In this document: piece by piece, positions 1 through 9,625 of the stretch
Layout: the number at the start of each line of letters is the position of its first letter
Position numbering within the stretch: the first letter of the stretch is position 1
Source: Burkholderia sp.
Lineage (GTDB): Bacteria > Pseudomonadota > Gammaproteobacteria > Burkholderiales > Burkholderiaceae
Assembly (NCBI GenBank): GCA_040954445.1
Contig: CP144361.1
Span: 1,550,001-1,614,000 of the forward strand
DNA length: 64,000 bases
Direction: 5' to 3'
Made by a program: the position numbers and the translations under genes
Notes under the pieces: model-generated
The model's input: only the letters and a program-made list of their open reading frames with translations
What the model was told of the DNA's origin: nothing
Databases searched by the model: none

Positions 1-339
1 TATCCGGGCAACGACACGGCGGGCGAGGGCGATTTCACCGAGCTGCGCTTGTCAGCCAAGGAGGGCGTCGGGATCGATCTGCTGCGCGCCGAGCTGCTGC
101 GCATCGCCGGCTGGCAGGCGGGTGCCGAAAGTGTGTATCTCGCACGCGAGCGGCATCTAGTGGCGCTGCGCGCAGTACAGGAACATCTGACCCAGGCGGC
201 ACATCAGAACGCGCAGGCGCTCGATCTGTTTGCTGAGGAACTGAGGCTGGCACAGGAGCAGTTGAATTCAATCACTGGGGAGTTTACTTCGGATGATTTA
301 CTAGGGGTGATTTTCAGTCGGTTTTGTATTGGGAAGTAA
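1..339 (+). CDS. mnmE: MnmE (TrmE) tRNA-modification GTPase, 3' end only
   Basis: This is the last 112 codons of a gene that begins before the window. The reading frame is open from base 1. MnmE is a GTPase that, with MnmG, adds the carboxymethylaminomethyl group to U34 of certain tRNAs. The visible part is the end of the G domain and the C-terminal helical domain. It ends in FCIGK, the conserved C-terminus whose cysteine is characteristic of the family, just after a [24 protein letters not shown] ending. The stop TAA is at 337-339. An IS903-like element starts 24 bases later, so whatever normally follows has been displaced. Identification is firm; only the C-terminal quarter can be judged and it appears intact. 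Confidence 0.93.
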   Translation, partial: YPGNDTAGEGDFTELRLSAKEGVGIDLLRAELLRIAGWQAGAESVYLARERHLVALRAVQEHLTQAAHQNAQALDLFAEELRLAQEQLNSITGEFTSDDLLGVIFSRFCIGK

Positions 340-363
340 GCCGTTCAGGCACGCTTTGCGATC

Positions 364-1485
364 GGCGGTGTTACATAAATCGAGCGAGGGCTATTGACGT
401 TTACGCGCAACGGTCGGGCCAGCCCTCTGTTATCAAGTCAGATTCCAGAGTAACTGCCTAATTTTTGCCAAGAAAATGCGCAAGGACATACACAAGAAAG
501 GTGAGCCGAAGGCACGCTACCGTGTCAGGAATTGGGCGGCCTATAATGAAGGCCTGATCAACCGGGGGAACGTAACAATATGGATAGATAAAGCCGTCCT
601 TGCCAGAATACCCGATGCCATACCCACACGTGGTCGCCCGTGTCTATACGGCGATATGCTGATTCAGGCATTACTTGGCGTGAAGACCGTCTATCGACTG
701 ACCTTGCGCGCCCTGCAAGGTTGCACCCAAAGTCTGCGCGATTTGGCCTTCCCGAACTTGCCGGTGCCGAATTACACCACGCTCTGTCGCCGGGCAAAAA
801 CGCTTGATATCGAACTGCCGATCCTTCGTGACAATGAACCGATCCATCTGGTTGTCGACAGCACCGGTCTGAAGGTCTATGGAGAAGGTGAATGGAAGGT
901 GCGCCAGCACGGCTACTCGAAGCGGCGCACGTGGCGTAAAGTCCATCTCGCGCTCAACGCGAATACAGGTCAAGTGCATGCCGCGCTAATGACGAATCAG
1001 AATGTGGCTGACGGTGACGCTCTGGCCAAGTTGCTCGACCAGATTCCACGCGAAGAACAAATCGATGTCATCGGCGGTGACGGTGCCTACGACACCAAGC
1101 CATGCCATGCGGCCATTGCTGCACGCAGTGCTATTCCTTCGATTCCGCCACGCGAGGGTGCCGCTCATTGGCAGCGAATATGCCCGGTGCGGCGTGGCGT
1201 AATGGCGCGGTTGATGCAATTGCCCGTGACGGTCGTCGAGAATGGAAGCAACACAGTGGCTACCACCGGCGATCGCTTGCCGAGAATGCGATGTATCGGT
1301 TTAAGACCCTCACCGGCCACTGTCTCTGGGCGCGTCACATCGCCGCACAGGCGACCGAGGTCGCCATTCGCGTCGGCGTCATCAACCGCATGGCGGACCT
1401 CGCTCGTCCGCAATCCGTTCGTATCACCTGAATTATGCCCGTCCGATGCCATGGCGTCCTCACGTTCGATTTATGCAACAACGCC
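364..1485 (+). mobile_element. IS903-like element, copy 1 (near full length)
   Basis: This is a near-full-length copy of the dominant IS. In its best-preserved form the element is about 1.12 kb. It begins ggcgttgttgcataaatcg and ends with the inverse, and it carries one transposase gene starting about 112 nt in. The transposase resembles IS903 throughout: an N-terminal NWAAYNEGLINRG motif, the DDE residues in DSTGLK, GDGAYD and [15 protein letters not shown], and a PQSVRIA ending. IS903 belongs to the IS5 family and makes 9-bp target duplications. Here the left end has a mismatch (ggcggtgttacataaat) and no target duplication is seen. The right end is followed by an extra caacaacgcc. Confidence 0.93.
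476..1431 (+). pseudogene. IS903-like transposase, frameshifted
   Basis: The DDE transposase starts at the conserved MRKDIHKKGEPKARY and keeps the first two catalytic aspartates (DSTGLK, GDGAYD). A one-base deletion near 1170 changes the conserved AAHWPADMPG into AAHWQRICPV and shifts frame. The rest of the protein, including [15 protein letters not shown] with the catalytic Glu, continues in another frame to the stop at 1431. The copy should not make an active transposase. The consensus protein is about 318 residues, against 307 for IS903. Confidence 0.9.
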
Positions 1486-1650
1486 CAACAACGCCATTTC
1501 AAGAGTAAAAATTACGGATCAATAACTTGTCTTTTTTACAGAAAAAAAGTTGCACAGCCCAGCTCGGGAAATATTCCGAAAATTCCCTCGCGTGAAGAAG
1601 ATGCCATGCGGTGGGAAGCCTCATTCGATATCCATACAAGGCTTGAGTAT

Positions 1651-2184
1651 ATGAACAAACTGTTGATCTCCGCCGCCATCGGTACCCTGTCCGTCACACT
1701 CCTGAGCGTCACCCCGCAAGCCTCGGCACAGATCGCCGGAACCACTGCCAAGGTGCCTGCCAAGAAGGCCATGGCGAAGCAGCGACCCCCTGCGACGAAG
1801 CGCCACCTGATCCTGCGCAGCAGGCGTGCCCAGGCAGCCGGGGCGGCCAAGATCGATCCGACACCAGACAGGGCGGTCAAGTGGTCGTGCAAGGATGGCT
1901 TATTTTACCAACTCGCTGGCGACATGAAGCGTGACCGGATCGTCACAGTCCACTGGGCCAACAAGAACTATAAGCTGCCGCGCCAGGCCACCACAACTGG
2001 TGCCGATGTGTTCTACGATCCGGCCAGCGGCTTGAAGCTGGTGGTGATCCCGACCAAGGGCATGCTGTTCAGCAACAAGGAAAACACGCGCCTGGCCGAC
2101 GAATGCGTGACGGCCGAGATGGCCGCGAACGGCACGCTGGCACCTACGCAGTCGAACGCACTGGTGCCGAACGTCCAGAAGTAA
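1651..2184 (+). CDS. Secreted protein with MliC/lysozyme-inhibitor-like domain
   Basis: A 177-residue protein. Residues 1-27 form a signal peptide (MNKLLISAAIGTLSV..., cleavage likely after SASA/SAQ). A short basic, Ala/Lys-rich linker follows to about residue 68, then a globular part of about 85 residues. The globular part begins KWSCKDG and contains a GADVFYDPASGLKL stretch, a second cysteine near its end (ADEC) and small strands in between. This layout (WxC...VHW...lp...tgadvfYd...C) resembles the MliC family of periplasmic C-type lysozyme inhibitors, which protect peptidoglycan from host lysozyme. The family call is by eye and could be wrong; the signal peptide is clear. The frame is open upstream into IS sequence, but the start at 1651 is chosen because it begins the signal peptide. 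A perfect hairpin lies downstream and the next gene is convergent. Confidence 0.6.
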   Translation: MNKLLISAAIGTLSVTLLSVTPQASAQIAGTTAKVPAKKAMAKQRPPATKRHLILRSRRAQAAGAAKIDPTPDRAVKWSCKDGLFYQLAGDMKRDRIVTVHWANKNYKLPRQATTTGADVFYDPASGLKLVVIPTKGMLFSNKENTRLADECVTAEMAANGTLAPTQSNALVPNVQK

Positions 2185-2299
2185 GTCAGCCATACCTGCA
2201 AGCAGTCCCAGCGGAAGCCACCCCGCAACGAAACGGCAGGCAGGCACGACAGAGCATCATGATCTCCGCCCCGCAAAATGAATCTTCGGTGCGCGCCGT

Positions 2300-2336
2300 A
2301 CCCGGTACTAGTCGAGATTGTCGACTAGTACCGGGT
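2300..2336. terminator. Perfect 16-bp hairpin between convergent genes
   Basis: Bases 2300-2315 (acccggtactagtcga) pair perfectly with 2321-2336 around a 5-base loop. The hairpin sits between the MliC-like gene (+) and dacC (-), where a bidirectional terminator would be expected. It has no clear T-run after the stem on either strand (ttcg on the plus strand), so it may act as a stem-loop terminator, a protein site, or be a small repeat. A second terminator-like stretch, ccccgggttttttcgg, lies at about 2385-2400. Confidence 0.45.
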
Positions 2337-2471
2337 TTCGAGATCGAGAGTGAACGCGTACTTAAAACGGCGCGCCACTGAATCACCCCGGGTTTTTTCG
2401 GAGACTGTTTTGTTGGAGTCAGCCCGCCTTGGCAAGGCCCTCAAACTGCGGATCAATAAACGCGTCAAAAC

Positions 2472-3773
2472 TTACTTTTTGCTGAACATCAGCAGGATGG
2501 AATCCAAGATCCGGCCCAGCAGTCCCGCTTCCTGGACTGCCTGCAGCGCCATCACCGGGAACTTCGCGACGGTCTTGTCGTCAGCTACGAACTCCACTGT
2601 GCCGACCTGCTGGCCCTTGGTCAGCGGCGCGATCAGCGGCGTGTTCAGGATGACCTGCGACTCGACCTTGTCGCCCCCCCCTTTGGGCAGCGTGATAAAC
2701 TGGTCCTTTTGTACGCCGACCTGTACGACATTCGCCTTGCCCTTGTAGACGCGCGGCGTCTCGACGGCCTGGCCTCCCTTGTAGGGAGAGCGCACCACAT
2801 CGAAGGCGCTGTAGCCATAGTTCAGCATCTTCATGCTGTCCTGCACGCGGGCGCTTTCCTTGCTTTCACCCATCATCACTGAGACCAGGCGGCGCGTGCC
2901 ACCGTCGGTGCCCGGTAGCGGACGTTTGGCTGAGGCAATTAGACAATAGCCTGCCGCCTGAGTGTGGCCGGTTTTCAGGCCGTCGACGGTCGGATCGATC
3001 CACAGTAGTCGATTGCGGTTCGGCTGGCGGATGTTGTGGTAGCTGAATTCCTTGACCGAGAAAATATTGTAGTAGTTTGGGAAGTCGCGGAGCAAGTGCG
3101 ACGATAGCTTAGCCAGGTCGCCAGCCGTGGTGTAGTGCTGCGGGTCCGGCATGCCGTTCACGTCGGCGAAGTGGGTGCCTAACATACCAAGCTTCTGCGC
3201 CTCGGCGTTCATCATGTGGACGAACTGCGATTCGCTGCCACCCACCAGCTCCGCCAGCGCGATCGCCGCGTCGTTACCCGACTGGATGATCATGCCGTAC
3301 ACCAGATCATGCACAGAGACCGGCTTGTTGGCCTCGATGAACATGCGCGACTCGTCGGTACCGACGCTGCAAACCACCTCGCTGGGCGTGACGATCTGCT
3401 CCATGGAGATCTTCTTGGTGGAGAGCGCCTGGAACACTAGGTAGGCCGTCATCAGCTTGGTCAGCGATGCCGGCTCGACGTGCTCGTCCGCGTTGCCGGA
3501 AGCCAACACCTGGTTGCTACTCGGGTCGACCAGAATCCAGGAGCGCGCGTTGACGCCCGGCGGCGGCACCGCGCCCGGCATGTAGGTGGCCGCCGTCGCG
3601 CCGGTCGACGTGGCAGCAGCAATTGCCGCCTTCTTGGGCGGCCTGGCCTGCACGATGGTAACCGTCATCACGAGTGTGGCAGGCACCACTATGCCAAGTG
3701 CGACGGTGCGCGCGACGGTGGCGAAAGCGGTGGGAGCAACGAGAAACTTGAGGTCTTTGGTGGAAAAACACAT
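2472..3773 (-). CDS. dacC: D-alanyl-D-alanine carboxypeptidase (PBP5/6 type)
   Basis: A 433-residue protein. An N-terminal hydrophobic segment (about residues 20-42) serves for export. A penicillin-binding domain follows with all three active-site motifs: SLTK at 103-106, SGN at 165-167 and KTG at 267-269. After it come the beta-rich PBP5 C-terminal domain and an amphipathic tail (LLGRILDSILLMFSKK) that normally anchors these enzymes to the inner membrane. It trims the terminal D-Ala from peptidoglycan pentapeptides. The start at 3773 is preferred because the reading frame upstream soon enters the adjacent IS at 3793. In related genomes a dacC-type gene is often followed by ybeD/lipB; here the downstream side faces the MliC-like gene. 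The symbol could equally be dacA; the family is certain. Confidence 0.92.
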   Translation of the reverse strand: MCFSTKDLKFLVAPTAFATVARTVALGIVVPATLVMTVTIVQARPPKKAAIAAATSTGATAATYMPGAVPPPGVNARSWILVDPSSNQVLASGNADEHVEPASLTKLMTAYLVFQALSTKKISMEQIVTPSEVVCSVGTDESRMFIEANKPVSVHDLVYGMIIQSGNDAAIALAELVGGSESQFVHMMNAEAQKLGMLGTHFADVNGMPDPQHYTTAGDLAKLSSHLLRDFPNYYNIFSVKEFSYHNIRQPNRNRLLWIDPTVDGLKTGHTQAAGYCLIASAKRPLPGTDGGTRRLVSVMMGESKESARVQDSMKMLNYGYSAFDVVRSPYKGGQAVETPRVYKGKANVVQVGVQKDQFITLPKGGGDKVESQVILNTPLIAPLTKGQQVGTVEFVADDKTVAKFPVMALQAVQEAGLLGRILDSILLMFSKK

Positions 3774-3792
3774 GATCGATTCAGGCTGATGA

Positions 3793-5083
3793 GGCGTTGT
3801 TGCATAAATCGTGCGCGTAAATCGTGCGCGAGGATGCAATAGCATCGACGGGATAATTTCAGGCGATACAAACGGATTGCGGACGAGCGAGGTCCGCTAT
3901 ACGGTTGATGACGCCGACGCGAACGGAGACCTCGGTCGCCTGCGCGTCGATGTGACGCGCCCAGAGACAGTTGCCGGTGAGGGTCTTGAACCGATACGTC
4001 GCATTCTCGGCAAGCGATCGCCGGTGGTAGCCACTTTCTTGCTTCCATTCTCGACGACCGTCACGGACAATTGCATCAACCGCGCCATTACGCCACGCCG
4101 CGCCGGGCATATCCGCTGGCCAATGAACGGCACCCCTCGCGTGGCGGAATCGAAGGAATAATACTGCGTGCAGCAATGGCCGCATGGCATGGCTTTGTTT
4201 CGTAGGCACCATCACCGCCGATGACATCGATTTGTTCTTCGCGTGGAATCTGGTCGAGCAACTGGGCCAGAGCGTCACCGTCAGCCACATTTTGATTCGT
4301 CATTAGCGCGGCATGCACTTGACCAGTATTCTCGCTGAGCGCGAGATGGACTTTACGCCACGTGCGCCGCTTCGAGTAGCCGTGCTGGCGCACCTTCCAT
4401 TCACCTTCTCCATAAACCTTCAGACCGGTGCTGTCGACAACCAGATAGATCGGTTCATTGTCACGAAGGATCGGCAGTTCGACATCAAGCGTTTTCCCGG
4501 CGAAAGAGCGTGGTGTAATTCGGCACCGGCAAGCTCGGGAAGGTCAGATCGCGCAGACTTTGGGTGAAACCTTGCAGGGCGCGCAACGTCAGTCGATAGA
4601 CGGTCTTCACGCCAAGTAATGCCTGACTCAGGCGTATCACCATACAGACGCAGGCGACCCGACGCCATACCCACACGTAGTCGCCCGTGTCTATACAGCG
4701 ATGCGCCGATTCAGGCATTACTTGGCGTGAAAACTGTCTATCGACAGACAGTTGCGCGCCCTGCAAGGTTTCACCCAAAGTCTGCGCGATCTGGCTTTCC
4801 CCAGCCTACCGGGGTTGAATTATACCACGCTCTTTCGCCGGGAAAACGCTTGATGTCGAACTGCCGATCCTTCGTGACAATGAACCGATCTATCTGGTTG
4901 TCGACAGCACCGGTCTGAAGAGGTCTATGGCGAAAGTGAATAGAAGGTGCGCCAGCACGACTACTCGAAGCGGCGAACGTTGTAAAGTCCATCTCGCGCT
5001 TAACGCGAATACCGGTCAAGTGCATGCTGCGCTAATGATGAATCGGAGCGTCACCGTCAGCTACATTCTGATGCGTCATTATT
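3793..5083. mobile_element. Fold-back IS903-like fragment (two inverted partial copies)
   Basis: The right end of the IS is at 3793. Minus-strand transposase sequence then runs to about 4655, near the N-terminal GRPCLYG region. From about 4660 the sequence turns and reads plus-strand transposase, from the same N-terminal region to the middle of the gene near 5040. A short minus-strand scrap (ggagcgtcaccgtcag) follows to 5083. Around 4600-4730 the two halves form inverted-repeat arms of roughly 55 bp. Frameshifts and a small duplication (taaatcgtgcgcg) near 3808 show it is decayed. It carries one right end and no left end. Confidence 0.82.
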
Positions 5084-5102
5084 AATGACGAATTTCTGAT
5101 CA

Positions 5103-5202
5103 GTAATTTCTTCGAGTGGATTGTCCATCTGTTTGGACGTTTACTTTTGCATTTGACTTTCGGCGGGTTGATACCTCCCTCCTGGGGGCGAAGAACTTCA
5201 TT
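5103..5202 (+). repeat. About 100-nt repeat with internal hairpin, copy 1 (lysC leader)
   Basis: This is one of three related sequences in the window; the others are at 59292-59385 (-) and 59847-59950 (+). Shared blocks in order are a ttcttcgrgtggatt box, a short GC-rich stretch with ttggga/tttggac, gcatttgactttc, gggttgatacc, then a small hairpin of the cctc...ctggggg...gag type and gaacttcattt. This copy ends about 20 bases before the lysC start codon, so it would lie in the lysC leader if transcribed. Function is unknown. Confidence 0.6.
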
Positions 5203-5221
5203 TCCCCGATTCTGAACGACT

Positions 5222-6472
5222 ATGACACTAATCGTACATAAATATGGCGGTACCTCAATGGGCTCGGTCGAGCGCATCAAGAACGTCGCAAAACGCGTCT
5301 CGAAATGGCATCAGGCCGGTCACCAGCTAGTAGTCGTGCCCTCGGCGATGTCCGGAGAAACGAACCGCCTTCTGGGTCTCACAAAGGAAATCTCGAGCCA
5401 GCCAGATCCACGCGAATGCGACATGATTGCCTCGACGGGCGAGCAGGTCAGCGTCGGCCTGCTGGCGATTGCGCTGCAGGAAATCGGCATTCCGGCCGTC
5501 AGCTACGCGGGCTGGCAAGTACCTATCAAGACTGATAGCGCTTTCACCAAAGCACGCATCCAGTCGATCGAAGATGCGCGCGTCAAGAAGGATCTCGAGG
5601 AAGGCAAGGTGGTGATGATCACCGGCTTCCAGGGCATCGATCCAGAAGGTAACATCACCACGTTGGGCCGCGGTGGTTCAGACACTTCGGCGGTCGCGAT
5701 AGCGGCGGCACTAAGTGCCGAGGAGTGCCTGATCTATACCGACGTCGATGGCGTGTACATGACTGATCCACGCGTAGTCGACGGTGCACGCCGGATCCAC
5801 CGCGTGACCTTCGAGGAAATGCTGGAAATGTCCAGCCTTGGCTCGAAGGTGCTACAGATCCGCTCAGTCGAATTTGCCGGAAAGTATCGCGTGAAGACGC
5901 GCGTGCTGTCGAGCCTGACCGACCCCATGATTGCGCTCAACGAAGAGATGCAGTCGGGCACTCTAATTACTTTTGAAGAAGACGAGACCATGGAAAAGGC
6001 AGTTATTTCAGGCATCGCATTTCAACGCGACGAAGCCCGTATCGTGGTGATGGGTGTGCCTGACAAGCCGGGTACCGCCTACCAGATCCTAGGCCCAGTG
6101 GCCGACGCAAACATCGACGTCGACATGATTATCCAAAACCAGAGCGTAGCCGGCAAGACTGACTTTACGTTCACGGTCGGTCGAGGCGACTACCAAAAGG
6201 CGATGGATATCCTGACCAACCAGGTCAAGGGCCATGTCAACGCCGAGCAGGTTCTGGGCGACTCGAAGGTCTCGAAGGTCTCGGTGGTGGGCGTTGGCAT
6301 GCGCTCGCACGTGGGCGTAGCGAGCACGGCGTTTCGCACACTGTCGGAAGAAGGTATCAACATCCAAATGATCGCGACCTCCGAAATCAAGATCTCGGTG
6401 CTGATCGATGAGAAATATATGGAACTGGCCGTGCGCGCGCTGTACAAGGCGTTCGAGCTTAGCCAGAGCTGA
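5222..6472 (+). CDS. lysC: Aspartate kinase (aspartokinase)
   Basis: A complete 416-residue aspartokinase, the first step of the Lys/Thr/Met/diaminopimelate pathway (aspartate to aspartyl-phosphate). The kinase domain starts with KYGGTSMGS at residues 7-15 and contains the [10 protein letters not shown] and [12 protein letters not shown] motifs. Two C-terminal ACT domains from about residue 265 onward ([15 protein letters not shown]..., [12 protein letters not shown]...) provide end-product control. Length and motifs match the usual beta-proteobacterial LysC. The promoter side is replaced by IS debris, with the ~100-nt repeat directly upstream. The tRNA-Ser gene that often follows lysC in Burkholderia is not seen downstream; degraded IS630 sequence is there instead. 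Confidence 0.96.
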   Translation: MTLIVHKYGGTSMGSVERIKNVAKRVSKWHQAGHQLVVVPSAMSGETNRLLGLTKEISSQPDPRECDMIASTGEQVSVGLLAIALQEIGIPAVSYAGWQVPIKTDSAFTKARIQSIEDARVKKDLEEGKVVMITGFQGIDPEGNITTLGRGGSDTSAVAIAAALSAEECLIYTDVDGVYMTDPRVVDGARRIHRVTFEEMLEMSSLGSKVLQIRSVEFAGKYRVKTRVLSSLTDPMIALNEEMQSGTLITFEEDETMEKAVISGIAFQRDEARIVVMGVPDKPGTAYQILGPVADANIDVDMIIQNQSVAGKTDFTFTVGRGDYQKAMDILTNQVKGHVNAEQVLGDSKVSKVSVVGVGMRSHVGVASTAFRTLSEEGINIQMIATSEIKISVLIDEKYMELAVRALYKAFELSQS

Positions 6473-6620
6473 ATTCACGAGTTTTACGGGCTGAAGCGCA
6501 CGCTCTGTTCTGGTCACATAGCTCGTTGGAAGCGGGTTGTCGTTTCTGGATGGCTTTAATCTATTTATCTTCAATGCATGATCTTGAATCAATCTGTATA
6601 TTAATTCACAAAGCGTAAGC

Positions 6621-6894
6621 TTTAAATTGGAAAATCGACCCTCATGTGAGGGAGATGAAAAAAGAGATATGAAATCGCTTCCTCGTGAGGCACGTAAAGA
6701 GCAGCGAAGTCAGGTGATCAATTTGCGCACGCGCGTCTAAACCTACGACGAGATTGCCGAGTATACGAACCTGTCGCGCACCGGCGTGTTCGATATTTGC
6801 AAATGCTATGCCCGCGAAAGTGCGGCTGGATTGCGTGACAAGCCGAGCAGCGGAGCAGTGAACCTACGCCGTGCCCTGAGTCAGCACCAAAAAG
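6621..6894 (+). pseudogene. IS630-type transposase, 5' part, interrupted by IS903-like copy 3
   Basis: The frame starts at 6669 (MKSLPREARKEQRSQ) and shows the helix-turn-helix N-terminus of IS630-type transposases (YDEIAEYTNLSRTGVFDICK). A stop interrupts it at about 6738, where the intact sequence would read GWTYDE. The upstream leader, with ccctcatgtgaggg, is the same sequence used by the small inverted-repeat elements elsewhere in the window. An IS903-like element is inserted at 6895, and the gene resumes at 8019. Confidence 0.75.
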
Positions 6895-8018
6895 GGCGTT
6901 GTTGCATAAATCGAACGTGAGGACGCCATGGCATCGGACGGGCATAATTCAGGCGATACGAACGGATTGCGGACGAGCGAGGTCCGCCATGCGGTTGATG
7001 ACGCCGACGCGAACGGCGACCTCGGTCGCCTGCGCGGCGATGTGACGCGCCCAGAGACAGTGGCCGGTGAGGGTCTTGAACCGATACATCGCATTCTCGG
7101 CAAGCGATCGCCGGTGGTAGCCACTGTGTTGCTTCCATTCTCGACGACCGTCGCGGGCAATGGCATCAACCGCGCCATTACGCCACGCCGCACCGGGCAT
7201 ATCCGCTGGCCAATGAGCGGCACCCTCGCGTGGCGGAATCGAAGGAATAGCACTGCGTGCAGCAATGGCCGCATGGCATGGCTTGGTGTCGTAGGCACCG
7301 TCACCGCCGATGACATCGATTTGTTCTTCGCGTGGAATCTGGTCGAGCAACTTGGCCAGAGCGTCACCGTCAGCCACATTCTGATTCGTCATTAGCGCGG
7401 CATGCACTTGACCTGTATTCGCGTTGAGCGCGAGATGGACTTTACGCCACGTGCGCCGCTTCGAGTAGCCGTGCTGGCGCACCTTCCATTCACCTTCTCC
7501 ATAGACCTTCAGACCGGTGCTGTCGACAACCAGATGGATCGGTTCATTGTCACGAAGGATCGGCAGTTCGACATCAAGCGTTTTTGCCCGGCGACAGAGC
7601 GTGGTGTAATTCGGCACCGGCAAGCTCGGGAAGGCCAAATCGCGCAGACTTTGGGTGAAACCTTGCAGGGCGCGCAAGGTCAGTCGATAGACGGTCTTCA
7701 CGCCAAGTAATGCCTGAATCAGGCGTATCGCCGTATACACACGGGCGACCACGTGTGGGTATGGCATCGGGCATTCTGGCAAGGACGGCTTCATCTATCC
7801 ATATTGTTACGTTCCCCCGGCTGATCAGGCCTTCATTATAGGCCGCCCAATTCCTGACACGGTAGCGTGCCTTCGGCTCACCTTTCTTGTGTATGTCCTT
7901 GCGCATTTTCTTGGCAAAAATTAGGCAGTTACTCTGGAATCTGACTTGATAGGAGGCTGGCCCCGCGACCATTGCGCGTAAACGTCAACGGATCTCGCTC
8001 GATTTATGCAACAACGCC
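6895..8018 (-). mobile_element. IS903-like element, copy 3 (inserted in IS630 gene)
   Basis: A full-length copy with both terminal repeats. It interrupts an IS630-type transposase gene. The flanks share the 8-base direct repeat ccaaaaag, left by transposition, so this copy arrived by a normal insertion event. The transposase gene is broken by an extra base (tcaggcgtatcgcc versus tcagcgtatcgcc) near 7724. That splits it into an N-terminal piece ending near 7574 and a C-terminal piece (6949-about 7750) with all catalytic motifs and the proper SVRIA ending. Confidence 0.93.
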
Positions 8019-8329
8019 CCAAAAAGTGGAAATTCACGCGCTGTTGCGCAATTAGATTCCGGACCAATTGAAGATGTTGTTCGCGTTGTGGACGCAACAT
8101 GCCGTGCGAGAGTTGATCCGGCAGCGATGCGGTTTGACGCTGACGCTACAGGGTGTCGGCCTGTATCTGGCGCGCTGGGGTTTCACGCCGCAAAGCCGAT
8201 GAAACGGGCCTATGAGCTGCGAACGGAAGCAGTGCAGACATGAAGTGAATGAGACGTACCCGGAGATTGCCCTTCGGGCCATAGCCGAAGGCGGAGATCC
8301 AGTTTGGCGACGAAACGGGGCTGCGCTCG
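8019..8329 (+). pseudogene. IS630-type transposase, middle part after interruption
   Basis: This continues the gene cut at 6894. The translation reads (with shifts) FALWTQHAVRELIRQRCGLT, LQGVGLYLARWGFTPQ and a degraded YPEIALRAIAEGGD region, the part that precedes the catalytic domain. It is cut off at 8330 by IS903-like copy 4, and the DDE part is missing here. Frameshifts near 8200 and 8240 confirm decay. Confidence 0.65.
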
Positions 8330-9456
8330 GGCGTTGTTGCATAAATCGAGCGAGATCCGTTGACGTTTACGTGCAACGGTCGCGGGGCCAGCTCCCTATC
8401 AAGTCAGATGCCAGAGTAACTGTTTAATTCTTGCCAAGAAAATGCGCAAGGACATACACAAGACAGGTGAGCCAAAGGCACGCTACCGCGTCAGGAACTG
8501 GGCGGCCTATAATGCAGGCCTGATCAACCGAGGGAACGTACGTGATGATATGGATAGATGAAGCCGTCCTTGCCAGAATATCCGACGCCATACCCACACG
8601 TGGTCGCCCGTGTTTATATGGCGATGCGCTGATTCGGGCATTACTTGGCGTGAAGAGCGTCTATCGACTGACGTTGCGCGCCCTGCAAGGTTTCACCCAA
8701 AGTCTGCGTAATTTTGCCCTCCCGAGCTTGCCGGTGCCGAATTACACCACACTCTGTGGCCGGGCAAAAACGCTTGATGTCGAACTGCCGATCCTTCGCG
8801 ACAACGAACCGATCCATCTAGTTGTCGACAGCACCGGTCTGAAGGTCTATGGCGAAGTTGAATGGAAGGTGCGCCAGCACGGTTACTCGAAGCTGCGCAC
8901 GTGGCGTAAAGTCCATCTCCCGCTCAACGCGAATACGGGTCAAGTGCATGCCGCGCTAATGACGAATCAGAATGTGGCTGATCGTGACGCTCTGGCCCAG
9001 TTGCTCGACCAGATTCCACGCGAAGAACAAATCAATTTCATCGGCGGTGATGGTGCCTACGACACCAAGCCATGCCATGCGGCCATTGCTGCACGCAGTG
9101 CGATTCCTTCGATTCCCCCACGCGAGGGTGCCGCTCATTGGCCAGCGGATATGCCCGGTGCGGCGTGGCGTAATGGCGCGGTTGATGCCATTGCCCGTGA
9201 CGGTCGTCGAGAATAGAAGCAAAACAGTGGCTACCACCGGCGATCGCTTACCGAGAATGCGATGTATCGGTTCAAGACCCTCACCGGCAACTGTCTCTGG
9301 GCGCGTCACATCGACGCGCAGGCGACCGAGGTCTCCGTTCGAGTCGGCGTCATCAAGCGCATGGCGGACCTCGCTCGTCCTCAATTCATTCGTATCGCCT
9401 GCAATGATGCCCAGCGATGCCATTGCGCCCGCGTGCGCGATTTATGCAACAACGCC
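8330..9456 (+). mobile_element. IS903-like element, copy 4
   Basis: A full-length copy with both ends. The transposase starts at 8442 but has a 4-base insertion (gtacgtgatgatatgg) near 8538 and a TGG-to-TAG stop at about 9214 (RRE* in place of RREWKQ). It also has several missense changes (for example GEVEWKVRQ, INFIGG). No target duplication is visible, and the left flank is IS630 sequence while the right flank is an inverted IS630 fragment. That suggests recombination after insertion. Confidence 0.9.
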
Positions 9457-9593
9457 ACGCGTGCGAAGGTTGATCACCTGACGCGGCCGCTCTTCACGTG
9501 CCTCACGAGGAAGCGATTTCATATCTCTTTTTCCATCTCCCTCACATGAGGGTCGATTTGTAAATTTAAAGATCACGCATTGCGGATCAATAA
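9457..9593 (-). mobile_element. IS630-type 5' end fragment (inverted)
   Basis: On the minus strand this reads the terminal ttattgatccgcaatgcg, then the ccctcatgtgaggg leader, the ATG and the first codons (MKSLPREAREE...) of the IS630-type transposase. It is only the first ~100 bases plus the end. It lies directly downstream of thyA, where folA would be expected. Confidence 0.65.
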
Positions 9594-9625
9594 AAAACCA
9601 GATCCGCCACACCTGGCAGCCGTAT

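Noticed and set aside
671..979. A recurring 102-residue minus-strand frame (MHLTCIRVEREMDFTPRAPLR...) inside many IS copies
   Set aside because: It is the reverse-strand shadow of the transposase gene and repeats only because the IS repeats. It has no ribosome site or independent conservation.
476..1525. Programmed frameshifting as the way the IS makes its transposase
   Set aside because: The breaks occur at different places in different copies, and copies such as 14799-15785 read through the core in one frame, so the breaks are mutations.
5222..6472. tRNA-Ser expected after lysC
   Set aside because: No cloverleaf can be drawn in 6473-6650; the sequence is degraded IS630 material.
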